DNA from: Paraburkholderia tuberum STM678
Lineage (GTDB): Bacteria > Pseudomonadota > Gammaproteobacteria > Burkholderiales > Burkholderiaceae
Assembly (NCBI RefSeq): GCF_902833905.1
Contig: NZ_CADFGP010000004.1
Location: 62,001 to 126,000 of the forward strand
DNA length: 64,000 bases
Direction of reading: 5' to 3'
The position numbers and the translations under genes were made by a program. This document shows, piece after piece, positions 32,912 through 40,949 of this stretch. The notes beneath the pieces are model-generated. The model was not told the origin of the DNA, did no database searches, and saw only the letters and a program-made list of their open reading frames with translations. Every line of letters begins with the position of its first letter. Positions within the stretch are counted from its first letter, which is position 1.

Positions 32912-33262
32912 TCACTCGCCGATCGCATGAGCCGCATTGTCCAGTTCCTGATTCAGCACGCGCTGTTCTTCCGCGGACAAACCGCCGCCATGCTGGGCGG
33001 CCATGTCATGCGCTTCCTGGCGAATCGTCTCGAGACGGTGATGCAGCGCGGCGCCTTGCGGCGGCGGGTAATAGCCCTGATTCACGCGGTTATCGATACG
33101 GTGCGCGAGATTGTCGATGCGGCCGTCGACCTGATGCAGACGCTGGTCCGCGATCTGCTGCGGAGTCGGGCCCGGATGCGGCGCCGGCGAGGGCGTTACC
33201 ACGCAGGCGGCGACGGAGCCGAGCAGCGCGCATGCAACAAGGGCACGGATGATTCGAGACAT
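32912..33262 (-). CDS. Small outer-membrane lipoprotein, unknown function
   Basis: 116 aa. A lipoprotein signal peptide with lipobox VAAC places the modified cysteine at residue 20. The mature part begins with a Pro-rich linker (TPSPAPHPGP), then helical, His/Gln/Asn-rich repeats (RLHQVDGRIDNLAHRIDNRVNQG) resembling short coiled-coil lipoproteins. GGGAGAA lies before the start. No specific family can be named. Confidence 0.75.
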   Translation of the reverse strand: MSRIIRALVACALLGSVAACVVTPSPAPHPGPTPQQIADQRLHQVDGRIDNLAHRIDNRVNQGYYPPPQGAALHHRLETIRQEAHDMAAQHGGGLSAEEQRVLNQELDNAAHAIGE

Positions 33263-33324
33263 GGATTCTCCCGGAGTCGTTGTCGTGTTGGGTTGCTACC
33301 TCACTAGCAACGGCTGACGAAGAA

Positions 33325-33348
33325 CGCCCGCTGACCTGGCAGCGGGCG
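33325..33348 (-). terminator. Hairpin between dehydrogenase and lipoprotein genes
   Basis: CGCCCGCTG / CAGCGGGCG, 9-bp perfect stem with a 6-base loop; on the minus strand it is followed by only a short TTCTT. It is probably a weak terminator for the leftward dehydrogenase gene. Confidence 0.5.
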
Positions 33349-33480
33349 AATTTGTAACGTTATGTTCCTTTCCGGAGCGTCAGGAAAGCTCGCGCCGACA
33401 GCCTTCGCGGCGCTAAAGGCGGTCCCGTTTTTGGTACACAGATCGTAGTGGCGCGGTGTCGACGCACAGCGGGGCGGGGT

Positions 33481-34530
33481 TCAGCGAATGCGCTCGAACG
33501 GCAGTCGCACACCCTGCTCGGAACTGCGCGCGGCCAGGTCGATGATCGTCATCACGTCGACCGCGTCGCGCGTGCTGATCGGAAATGCGACGCGGTTCTG
33601 GATCGCGTCGGCCAACGCAATATAGAAGCCTGCGTACTCGCCGTTGCGGGTCGGCAATTCGCACTCGACTTCCTCGTCGCCTTCGAGCACGCGCAGCACG
33701 CCGGGGCTGTTGCCGGCGCCGAAGCCTGCGTCGCCGGGGCGCAGGCCCGCTTTCAGCTGATCTTCCTGGGTGTCGAGGCCGTACTTCACGTAGCTGCCGC
33801 GCGTGCCGTGGATCGAAAAGCGCGCTCCCGGCAACGCGGTCAGCGCGCTTGCGTGCAGCACGACCTCGAACTCGTCATAGCCGAGCTGGATGTGCACGTA
33901 GTCGGGTGCACTTGCGTCGTCGCGATGGGTGCGCACCGTCGCCGATACGGTCCGCGGCGCGCCGAAGAGGGCGAGCGCCTGGTCGATCAGATGCGGACCG
34001 AGATCGAACAGCAGACCGCCGCCGCGCGTCACGTCTTCGCGCCAGCGCTGACGCACGCCCGGCCGGAAGCGGTCGAAATGCGATTCGTACTGCGTGAGGC
34101 GACCCAGTTCCACGCGCGCGAGCAGATCGCGCACGGTCAGAAAATCGCCGTCCCAGCGGCGGTTGTGAAAGGGCGCGAACAGCTTGCCGCGCGCGAGCGC
34201 GATATTGGCAAGCGTGTGGGCGTCGGCGGCGCTCAGCGTGACAGGCTTGTCGACGACCACGTGCTTGCCGGCTTCGAGGGTGCGGCGCGCGAGGTCGAAG
34301 TGGGTGTCGTTGGGCGTCGCGATCACGACGCAGTCGATGTCGTCGAGCGCGAGCAGCGCGTCGAGATCGGCGACGATTTTCGCGTGCGGATAGTCGGCGT
34401 GCGCGCGCTCGGATTGCCCGGTCGCAATCGCGGCGACCCTCGCGCGTCCGCAGTGTTCGATCACCGGTGCGTGAAACGTCGCGCCGGCGAAGCCGTAGCC
34501 CATCAATCCTATTTTCAGCGATGCGGACAT
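33481..34530 (-). CDS. Gfo/Idh/MocA-family NAD(P) dehydrogenase, YdgJ-like
   Basis: 349 aa. N-terminal Rossmann domain (IGLMGYGFAGATFHAPVI, the family GxGxxG variant) and C-terminal alpha/beta substrate domain. The catalytic lysine is in HVVVDKPVTL. Stretches PNDTHFDLAR, HNRRWDGDFLTV, ESHFDRFRPGVRQRW and IHGTRGSYVKYGLD closely resemble E. coli YdgJ and scyllo-inositol dehydrogenases, so a sugar or inositol oxidation is likely. The ATG at 34530 follows AGGAAG; the frame continues upstream through repeats but this is not conserved. Confidence 0.85.
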   Translation of the reverse strand: MSASLKIGLMGYGFAGATFHAPVIEHCGRARVAAIATGQSERAHADYPHAKIVADLDALLALDDIDCVVIATPNDTHFDLARRTLEAGKHVVVDKPVTLSAADAHTLANIALARGKLFAPFHNRRWDGDFLTVRDLLARVELGRLTQYESHFDRFRPGVRQRWREDVTRGGGLLFDLGPHLIDQALALFGAPRTVSATVRTHRDDASAPDYVHIQLGYDEFEVVLHASALTALPGARFSIHGTRGSYVKYGLDTQEDQLKAGLRPGDAGFGAGNSPGVLRVLEGDEEVECELPTRNGEYAGFYIALADAIQNRVAFPISTRDAVDVMTIIDLAARSSEQGVRLPFERIR

Positions 34531-34695
34531 GCGAGTCTTCCTGGAGGAGCGGCGCGCCGCCTTGCCACCGCGGCGGCGGCGCGCAATCTGCTCATTGTGG
34601 CATTTGTGGGCTGGACTGGGGGCTGAGCATGACGGCCGGCCTTGCGCGCAGCCCGTCGGGGCGTCCGAACCATCGAGGCATCCAACGAGGGCGTC

Positions 34696-34731
34696 CATCG
34701 CGGTGGTCATCGCAGTGGCCATCGCGGTGGC
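34696..34731. repeat. 12-bp tandem repeat, three copies
   Basis: Three successive units CATCGCGGTGGT, CATCGCAGTGGC and CATCGCGGTGGC, in the 320-base divergent gap (34531-34850) between the YdgJ-like gene and rep. The rest of that gap shows no gene. Confidence 0.7.
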
Positions 34732-34850
34732 CATGTTAACATCGCACCTCTCGCGCGCATTGCGCCGCGCAGCATGCCCCGGGCCTTCGGCCGGCGCCAC
34801 CCGCCGGTCCGACCTCAGCGGCCCTCAACCGTATTACCCATCCACAAACG

Positions 34851-36941
34851 ATGTCCGCAGGCCTGAACCCCGCTCAAAGTGAAGCGGTCCGTTATCTCGA
34901 CGGTCCCTGTCTCGTGCTCGCCGGCGCCGGCAGCGGCAAGACGCGCGTGATCACGCAGAAAATCGCGCACCTGATCGAAGCGAAGGGCTTCGAGCCACGC
35001 CACATCGCCGCCGTCACGTTCACGAACAAGGCCGCGGCGGAGATGCGCGAGCGCGTCGGCAAGCTGCTCGAAGGCAAGACGCTGACCGCACCCGGCAAGG
35101 AGGGCCGCAAGGTGCCCGTGAACCAGCTGACGGTGTGTACCTTCCACTCGCTCGGCGTGCAGATTTTGCGTCAGGAGGCGGAGCATGTCGGCCTGAAGCC
35201 GCAGTTCTCGATCATGGATTCCGACGACTGCTTCGGCATGATCCAGGAGCAGGTCGGCTCGACGGACAAGGGCTTCATTCGCAAGATCCAGTCGATCATC
35301 TCGCTGTGGAAGAATGGCCTGATCATGCCCGAGCAGGCGATCGCGACCGCCTCGACCGAGGACGAGCATCAGGCGGCGATCGTCTATCGCAACTACGTGG
35401 CGACGCTGCACGCTTACCAGGCGGTCGATTTCGACGATCTGATCCGCCTGCCCGCCGAACTGTTCGCGAGCAACGAGCAGGTGCGCGACCGCTGGCAGAA
35501 CAAGCTGCGCTATCTGCTGATCGACGAGTATCAGGACACCAACGCATGCCAGTACGAACTGGTGAAGCTCCTGGCCGGCAAGCGCGCGGCGTTCACGGCG
35601 GTCGGCGACGACGATCAGGCGATCTACGGCTGGCGCGGCGCGACCCTCGAAAACCTCGGCCAGCTCGGCAAGGATTTCCCGAACCTGCACCTGATCAAGC
35701 TCGAACAGAATTACCGCTCGACGGTGCGCATCCTGAGCGCCGCGAACAACGTGATCGCGAACAATCCGAAGCTGTTCGAGAAGAAGCTGTGGTCCGAGCA
35801 CGGTATGGGCGACACGATCACGGTGACGGGCTGCAACGACGAGGAGCACGAGGCGGAGTCCGTCGTGTTTCGGCTGTCCGCGCACAAGTTCGAGCGGCGC
35901 GCGAATTTCCGCGACTACGCGATCCTCTATCGCGGCAACTTCCAGGCGCGCATCTTCGAGCAGGTGCTGCGCCGCGAACGGATTCCGTACGTGCTGTCGG
36001 GCGGCCAGTCGTTCTTCGATAAGGCCGAGATCAAGGACATCTGCGCGTACCTGCGTCTGATCGCCAACGCGAACGACGATCCCGCGTTCATCCGCGCGAT
36101 CACGACACCGCGTCGCGGCGTCGGCAATACGACGCTGGAGGCGCTCGGCGCGTTCGCGGGTCAGGCGAAGGTGTCGCTGTTCGAGGCAGTCTACATGGGC
36201 GGCATCGAGGCGCGTCTGTCGCCGCGTCAGATCGAGCCGATGCGCGCGTTCTGCGACTTCATGCAGCGCCTGACCGACCGCGCGGAGAAGGACGCGGCGG
36301 GCACGCTACTCAATGAGCTGATGGGGGCGATCCACTACGAAGCGTATCTGTACGACGCGTTCGACGAACGCCAGGCGCAGGCGAAGTGGCAGAACGTGCT
36401 GGAGTTCATCGAGTGGCTCAAGCGCAAGGGCACGAAGGAAGAGCCGGAGCACGGCAGCGGCAGCGAGGCGACCGGCTACGACACCGCCGACGGCTTCGGC
36501 GACACCGGCAAGAACCTGCTCGGGCTGATCCAGACGGTCGCGCTGATGTCGATGCTCGAGGGCCGCGAGGAAGATCCGGATGCGGTGCGGCTGTCGACCG
36601 TGCATGCGTCGAAGGGGCTCGAGTATCCGCACGTGTTCCTGGTCGGCGTCGAGGAAGGCATCATGCCGCATCGCGGCGGCGCGGACGACGAGCCGATCGA
36701 CGACGCGCGCATCGAGGAGGAACGCCGGCTGATGTACGTCGCGATCACGCGCGCGCAGCGCAGCTTGCATCTGAACTGGTGCAAGAAGCGCAAGCGGGCG
36801 CGGGAGACGGTCGTCTGCGAGGCGTCGCGCTTCATCAACGAAATGCTGCTCGACGATGCGCCGCCGCCGACACCGGAAGAAGCGCCGATGTCGCCGAAGG
36901 ACCGGCTCGCGAGCCTGAAGGCGTTGTTGCAGAAGTCGTGA
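34851..36941 (+). CDS. rep: ATP-dependent DNA helicase Rep
   Basis: Superfamily 1A 3'-to-5' helicase that clears proteins ahead of forks and aids restart. 696 aa. Motif I AGAGSGKTRV (residues 24-33), Ia AVTFTNKAAAEM, II DEYQDTN, III VGDDDQAIYGWRGA, IV LEQNYRS, V VHASKGLEYPHVFLVG, VI YVAITRAQ. Similarity to E. coli Rep exceeds that to UvrD, including GPCLVLAGAGSGKTRVIT. Ends before a bidirectional terminator. Confidence 0.95.
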   Translation: MSAGLNPAQSEAVRYLDGPCLVLAGAGSGKTRVITQKIAHLIEAKGFEPRHIAAVTFTNKAAAEMRERVGKLLEGKTLTAPGKEGRKVPVNQLTVCTFHSLGVQILRQEAEHVGLKPQFSIMDSDDCFGMIQEQVGSTDKGFIRKIQSIISLWKNGLIMPEQAIATASTEDEHQAAIVYRNYVATLHAYQAVDFDDLIRLPAELFASNEQVRDRWQNKLRYLLIDEYQDTNACQYELVKLLAGKRAAFTAVGDDDQAIYGWRGATLENLGQLGKDFPNLHLIKLEQNYRSTVRILSAANNVIANNPKLFEKKLWSEHGMGDTITVTGCNDEEHEAESVVFRLSAHKFERRANFRDYAILYRGNFQARIFEQVLRRERIPYVLSGGQSFFDKAEIKDICAYLRLIANANDDPAFIRAITTPRRGVGNTTLEALGAFAGQAKVSLFEAVYMGGIEARLSPRQIEPMRAFCDFMQRLTDRAEKDAAGTLLNELMGAIHYEAYLYDAFDERQAQAKWQNVLEFIEWLKRKGTKEEPEHGSGSEATGYDTADGFGDTGKNLLGLIQTVALMSMLEGREEDPDAVRLSTVHASKGLEYPHVFLVGVEEGIMPHRGGADDEPIDDARIEEERRLMYVAITRAQRSLHLNWCKKRKRARETVVCEASRFINEMLLDDAPPPTPEEAPMSPKDRLASLKALLQKS

Positions 36942-36993
36942 GCGGGCGGGACGGCAAGTGCCCACCAGGTGCGGTTGCTTGCGATTGCACATA

Positions 36994-37032
36994 AAAAATC
37001 CCTGCATCGCGTTAGCGCATGCAGGGATTTTT
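36994..37032 (+). terminator. Bidirectional terminator between rep and cytochrome gene
   Basis: AAAAATCCCTGCAT / ATGCAGGGATTTTT, a 14-bp perfect stem with an 11-base loop. It serves both converging genes. Confidence 0.93.
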
Positions 37033-37061
37033 CATTTCAGCGACGACCGATGCCGCGTGCT

Positions 37062-37979
37062 TTACTTCACCGCGCTGACCATATAGTCGACCGCGGCCTT
37101 CACGTCCGCATCCGATGCGTTCGAGCCGCCCTTCGGCGGCATCGCGCCCTTGCCGTGCAGCGCGTAGTTATAGACGGTGTTCATCGGGTCCTTCAGGCGC
37201 GGCGCCCATGCTTCCTTGTCACCGAACTTCGGCGCGTTCAGCACGCCGGTCGCGTGACAGGCCTGGCATACCGACTGATACAGCGCTTTGCCGGCCTGCG
37301 AGGCGTCCGCGCTTTGCGCGCCACCTGCTGCCGGGGCGGGAGTCTGCGGCACGCTGGCCATTGCGGCCATCGCCGCGGCGGCCTGGGCCGCGCCCGCATT
37401 CGATGCACCTGCTGCACCGGATGCCGCTGCTGCACCGGATGCCGCTGCCGCACCGGATGCCGCGGCCGCGCCGGATGCCGGCAGCGCCGGCTCGGGGAAG
37501 CTCGCGCCCGAATTGTTCGCCATATAGACGACCGCGCGCGCGATCTCGAAGTCACTGTAGTCGTCGGGGCTCGTGCCGCCGCGCGGCGGCATGGCGCCCT
37601 TGCCGGACAGCGCGGTGTGCCACAGCGTGTCGAAGCCCTGCGCGATGCGCGGCGCCCAGTCGGCGGTGTTGGTGAATTTCGGCGCGCCTGCGGCACCCGA
37701 CGCGTGACACGCCGAGCAGACCGCCTTGTAGACTTCCTCGCCGCTCTTGTAGACGCGCGGTGCGTTGGCGTCGCGGATCTCGACTTGGGCGATCGGATGG
37801 ATGCGGGAGGTGACTTCGGCTTCGGAGAGAGAGTCGGTGCCGGCGCCGGTGCGCGTCGAATTATCGACGTAGACGGCGAGCAGAACGATGATGACGATCG
37901 GCACAGCAAACCCGGCGATGACCGCGGCGATGAGCTGTGCTGGGGTTTTGATCGGGGCTCCGTGTGGTGCTTCGCTCAT
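37062..37979 (-). CDS. Dihaem cytochrome c5-type membrane protein
   Basis: 305 aa, electron carrier in the periplasm held by an N-terminal membrane anchor (LIAAVIAGFAVPIVIIVLLA). Two cytochrome c domains with CSACH and CQACH haem motifs and axial-ligand segments KGAMPPRGG and KGAMPPKGG, joined by an Ala/Ser/Gly linker coded by 18-bp tandem repeats (37414-37485). The ATG at 37979 follows GGAGACGAGA; an in-frame GTG at 38048 is a weaker alternative. The duplicated domain layout suggests internal duplication. Confidence 0.88.
   Translation of the reverse strand: MSEAPHGAPIKTPAQLIAAVIAGFAVPIVIIVLLAVYVDNSTRTGAGTDSLSEAEVTSRIHPIAQVEIRDANAPRVYKSGEEVYKAVCSACHASGAAGAPKFTNTADWAPRIAQGFDTLWHTALSGKGAMPPRGGTSPDDYSDFEIARAVVYMANNSGASFPEPALPASGAAAASGAAAASGAAAASGAAGASNAGAAQAAAAMAAMASVPQTPAPAAGGAQSADASQAGKALYQSVCQACHATGVLNAPKFGDKEAWAPRLKDPMNTVYNYALHGKGAMPPKGGSNASDADVKAAVDYMVSAVK
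37414..37485. repeat. 18-bp tandem repeats in cytochrome linker
   Basis: Four units starting at 37414, 37432, 37450 and 37468, consensus GCACCGGATGCCGCTGCC, in frame with the gene (six residues per unit). Copy number could vary without breaking the protein. Confidence 0.85.
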
Positions 37980-38287
37980 GCTTGTCTCGTCTCCGTGGGT
38001 ATGTGAGCGGTACAGCGCGACGGCAACTTCTTGTTCTTTATCAGCCACGGACGATTATAGACGCAAGCTTTCGGCGGCGGCGAGGGGGCCAGGACGGTGT
38101 TCAGCAGGCGTTTACCCGGATCGGCATGGACGATGGCAGAGCTCGGGGAAGACGCTGGGATGGGCGTCGGAGGCCGTCCTGTGGACGGTTCGGCCGAAAC
38201 CGGGTATCCTTGCGGTCTCTCGCGTTGGCGTCGCGTCCGTTCTGGTTGGCGCGCTTTCGCGTAGATTCCCCGCAGTTTTGTGGTGAA

Positions 38288-38363
38288 GCGCCCGTAGCTC
38301 AATGGATAGAGTACTGCCCTCCGAAGGCAGGGGTTGCTGGTTCGATCCCAGCCGGGCGCACCA
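38288..38363 (+). tRNA. tRNA-Arg (anticodon CCG)
   Basis: 76-base cloverleaf: acceptor GCGCCCG / CGGGCGC with A and encoded CCA, D-arm GTAGCTCAATGGATAGAGT, anticodon stem CTGCC / GGCAG with loop CTCCGAA (anticodon CCG), T-loop GGTTCGATCC. It reads the codon CGG. Its 3' part (38318-38363) is repeated at 50757-50802, marking island integration. The 308-base stretch upstream (37980-38287) holds no other gene. Confidence 0.95.
38318..38363 (+). repeat. Left attachment site (inside tRNA-Arg)
   Basis: The first 29 bases (38318-38346) are identical to 50757-50785. The whole 46 bases match with two differences (C/A at 38347, A/G at 38360). Core lies in the anticodon loop and T-arm, as usual for tyrosine integrases. 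Confidence 0.9.
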
Positions 38364-38412
38364 AGTCTGACAAGGATTCCAACGAATTCACCCGTTCCCA
38401 CTCCCCACGAAT

Positions 38413-38427
38413 TGCAGCTAAATTGCA
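38413..38427 (+). repeat. Island-end repeat, left copy
   Basis: TGCAGCTAAATTGCA, 50 bases inside the left attachment site and overlapping the integrase stop. An identical copy in the same orientation is at 50635-50649. Candidate integrase arm-type site. Confidence 0.5.
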
Positions 38428-38700
38428 GCTAACTGCGGTGCGGCTTGCATCGTCATCGGCTGCACCCACTGCGCCAAGTGATCGGCCGACAGGTGCGCGT
38501 ACCGCTGCACCATTTCCAGCGTTTCCCATCCTCCCAGCTCCTTGAGTGCCTGTAACGGCGTGCCGCGCTGCACATGCCCGCTTGCCCACGTGTGGCGCAG
38601 ATCGTGCCAGCGGCAGTCACGGGTACCGGCCCGCTTCAGCGCTTTGGTCCACGCGCAGTCACGGTCTGGTAGACCGGTTTGCCGTGGCATACGAACACGC
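38418..38700 (-). pseudogene. Phage integrase remnant (tyrosine recombinase C-terminus)
   Basis: Only the C-terminal catalytic part survives. WHDLRHTWAS, GGWETLEMVQRYAHLSADH supply the R, H-x-x-R, and tyrosine motifs. The start of this part (VFVCHGKPVYQT) is in another frame, so a frameshift near 38655 splits it. Upstream it is joined to a primase remnant. The N-terminal arm-binding and core-binding domains are gone. Confidence 0.85.
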
Positions 38701-38923
38701 TTTCGACGACGATCACGCGCCTTGCCTTGTCGAGCCGCTGCACGTCGGCTGTCCAGCCGTAGCCTGACTTGTCGCCTTGGGTCTGCGTCTTGACGCCGCC
38801 GTTGATTGTCGGGTCGATATAGCGCATGTCGACGGCGACGACGTGGCCTGGATTCAGTGTGCGGACGATGAACGCGGCGGCCGGCCCGCCGTGGCCGACT
38901 TCGCCTTCGAGCTGGTCCAGTCG
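38692..38923 (-). pseudogene. Primase/Toprim-domain remnant fused to integrase
   Basis: About 75 codons, starting after an in-frame stop at 38924-38926. DQLEGEVGHGG, VVAVDMRYIDPTINGGVKTQ and RRVIVVESVF resemble the Toprim region of phage primases; the VESVF strand then runs directly into integrase sequence. A deletion has joined two phage genes. The family assignment is from memory of similar phage proteins. Confidence 0.55.
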
Positions 38924-39061
38924 TTAAAGCCGAGCGTCCTGGCCGTGATCGCCGCGTCGACCGCAGCATCGGAGATCCCGCGCCCGGTCGGGAACCGCCT
39001 TGGTCGGCGCTATGGTCGCGTCAACCGGTGCCGTGCCAGCCGCGTTGGAGAATAAAAAGTA

Positions 39062-39793
39062 ATGCAACAGAAATTCAACGGGAACATCGGGCAAGTTGCA
39101 GGCCGCCATGTCAAGACGAATAGCGCGCAATCCAACGTAAGCGTGCATATCCACAACGAACCGAAACCGAGTTACATCAGCGATCGTCAGCGTAGTGCGA
39201 TCGCACGCAAGGCGTATCAGATCCAAGCCAAGACGCAGACCGACAAGCTGATGGTCTATCGGCGCTTGATGACCGTGTTCAAGTTTCCGAACATGGACGA
39301 GATGCCGCGCGACGTGTACCAGCGTGCAATGTCATATCTCGAAGTGTGGTTGCGAAATGGCACAACAGAGCCGGCATCGGCCAGGGCAACATCACGAAAC
39401 CCAGTTCATGCGGCCGATACGTCGCGGCACGATGCCATTGAAGGCGCGAGCAATGCACTCGCTCCCGTGAAGCCGGTTGTAGTAGATCCGCCGATCCTTG
39501 CTCAGACGGCGGCGACCATCGCGCAAGCGCCCGGGAAACAGACGCCGTGGCGCGCGGTTGCTGTAGCGTGTGGAGTGATCGCTGCGCTCGCAGCAGTGAC
39601 ACACGTCGTCGTGGAGCGATCGGCAGCATCCGCGCAGCTGCCTGCTGCGCCGCAATGCGAGTACGGCGGTCATCACTACTCGATCGGCAGTGTCGTGTTG
39701 CAAGCTGGCTTGCGCCAGCAATGCGTTACCACGGGCGAAAACGGAGCCACCTGGGAAAAACTCAGCGCAGGCCGTCGCGTCGCCGGTAAATAA
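39062..39793 (+). CDS. Phage-type membrane protein with ORF6C-like and DUF1496-like parts
   Basis: 243 aa. Residues about 40-95 (RQRSAIARKAYQIQAKT, YRRLMTVFKFPNMDEMPRD) resemble the ORF6C domain found at the C-terminus of phage antirepressors. A Pro/Ala linker leads to one membrane helix (about 161-180, AVAVACGVIAALAAVTHVVV). The C-terminal CEYGGHHYSIGSVV...QQCV...W resembles the small DUF1496 domain with its cysteine pair. GGAG at 39047 is a little far from the ATG. The combination is unusual; the function is unknown. Confidence 0.65.
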   Translation: MQQKFNGNIGQVAGRHVKTNSAQSNVSVHIHNEPKPSYISDRQRSAIARKAYQIQAKTQTDKLMVYRRLMTVFKFPNMDEMPRDVYQRAMSYLEVWLRNGTTEPASARATSRNPVHAADTSRHDAIEGASNALAPVKPVVVDPPILAQTAATIAQAPGKQTPWRAVAVACGVIAALAAVTHVVVERSAASAQLPAAPQCEYGGHHYSIGSVVLQAGLRQQCVTTGENGATWEKLSAGRRVAGK

Positions 39794-39923
39794 CGAAAAT
39801 CGCAGCGTCCGGCCGATTCCGGGGAGTTTGTCTGGCATTGACGCTATGGAAATTCGAATCGACAAAAAGGGCACTGCGCGCCCCCTTGTCAGGTTGTACT
39901 GAAAACGATCGTTTGCGGAACGC

Positions 39924-40199
39924 CTATGCGTGGTGTGTTTTCAGCCAGTCACGCAAAGCGTTGTTCATGCGGGTTTGCCAGCCTTCGCCGCTTTCCTTGA
40001 ACCGGTCGACGATATCGGCGTCGTACCGCACCGTTACCGCGACTTTCGGATTCGCGAGTTTCGGCCGGCCGCCGCGTCGCTTCATCTGCGCGAACTGTTC
40101 ATCGGTCGGCTCGAACGTGTCAGGGTCGGCCGCGATGCCGCGCGCAATCGCGGCTTCTTCTTCTGGCGTGTTACGGATCAATTTGGGTTGCTTCTTCAT
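39924..40199 (-). CDS. brnA: BrnA antitoxin
   Basis: 91 aa, antitoxin of the type II BrnTA pair; binds the BrnT RNase and represses the operon. The C-terminal ribbon-helix-helix-like part is clear (GRPKLANPKVAVTVRYDADIV, then WQTRMNNALRDWL). The ATG at 40199 lies inside the end of brnT, a 29-base overlap that couples translation. Order toxin then antitoxin is normal for this family. Confidence 0.9.
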   Translation of the reverse strand: MKKQPKLIRNTPEEEAAIARGIAADPDTFEPTDEQFAQMKRRGGRPKLANPKVAVTVRYDADIVDRFKESGEGWQTRMNNALRDWLKTHHA

Positions 40200-40452
40200 A
40201 GCGGTCAATCTCCCGGTTGTTGGCTTTGCGCAGACTGATAACGCGGAAGGTTTCGCCGCGCTGCGTGAAAACGATGCAATAGAGACGGGCATCGATCACG
40301 GCATAGCCTATTTCGCGCAGTTCTCCGTAGTCCTTGCGGTCGTCGGGCGCGCACCATACCGACGACCAATCGATAGCATCAGCGAGCGCCAGGGAAACGC
40401 CGTGCTTCCCTTCGTTGGCTTCGCTTTTAGCTGGGTCGTGTATCGTTGTCAT
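40171..40452 (-). CDS. brnT: BrnT ribonuclease toxin
   Basis: 93 aa, RelE-like fold RNase that stops translation when free of BrnA. Family pattern: DPAKSEANEGKHGVSLALA, DDRKDYGELREIGYAVIDARLYCIVFTQRGETFRVISLRKAN, EIDRYEEA. Intact and in operon with brnA. It may now be the main force keeping the decayed island in the chromosome. A candidate promoter/operator lies at 40462-40504. Confidence 0.9.
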   Translation of the reverse strand: MTTIHDPAKSEANEGKHGVSLALADAIDWSSVWCAPDDRKDYGELREIGYAVIDARLYCIVFTQRGETFRVISLRKANNREIDRYEEATQIDP

Positions 40453-40461
40453 ATGGTTATT

Positions 40462-40504
40462 GTAGTTACGTAAACTGGTGCGCGCAACAGGTTTTTGTAA
40501 CTAC
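40462..40504. promoter_or_regulatory. Inverted repeat upstream of brnTA
   Basis: GTAGTTAC (40462-40469) and GTAACTAC (40497-40504) face each other across 27 bases. The left arm lies just upstream of the brnT ATG on the minus strand and overlaps a TACAAT-like -10 box. Candidate BrnA operator. Confidence 0.4.
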
Positions 40505-40506
40505 GA

Positions 40507-40945
40507 TTACTTGCCTGGTTTGCGAAAGTTCGAGCGGTGCCGGTCGCTCGTCGGATCGTCGCGCATCTCCAGGTCGAGCTGCGTCGTGTATCCGCCATCG
40601 GCAATCGTGTGCAATATGCGCGATCGCGATTTTCGCGAGGGCGTCGGCGATCGCCGGCTTGAGGCTGTGCCGGCCGGCGATCTTGCGCACGATCGGGCCG
40701 AGCGTTTCGCCGTGCCAGCTCGCCTCCTTTCGTTCGTCCATGTCCTTGGTCATCGAGGCCGAGCGCGCCCGAATGGTGAGGATATCCGCGCCGCCGCTGT
40801 GCTCTACCTCGTCGACGGTAAAGGCGCCCTTGTCGACGACGCCGGTATCGGACCAGCCGAACGACACGCGCAGCACGGCGCCGCGCTCGGGGATCGCAAG
40901 CCGGCCGTCTGCATCATTGACGACGATATCGAGCATGTCGGCTTC
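40507..40945 (-). pseudogene. P2 late control gene D remnant
   Basis: The first about 100 codons match the middle of P2-type gpD tail protein (LAIPERGAVLRVSFGW, ILTIRARSASMTKDMDERKEASW, PIVRKIAGRHSLKP). They then jump by internal deletion and frame change to the gpD end (ADGGYTTQLDLEMRDDP) with a stop at 40507. Both the start and the centre of the gene are missing. Confidence 0.8.
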
Positions 40946-40949
40946 GTCG

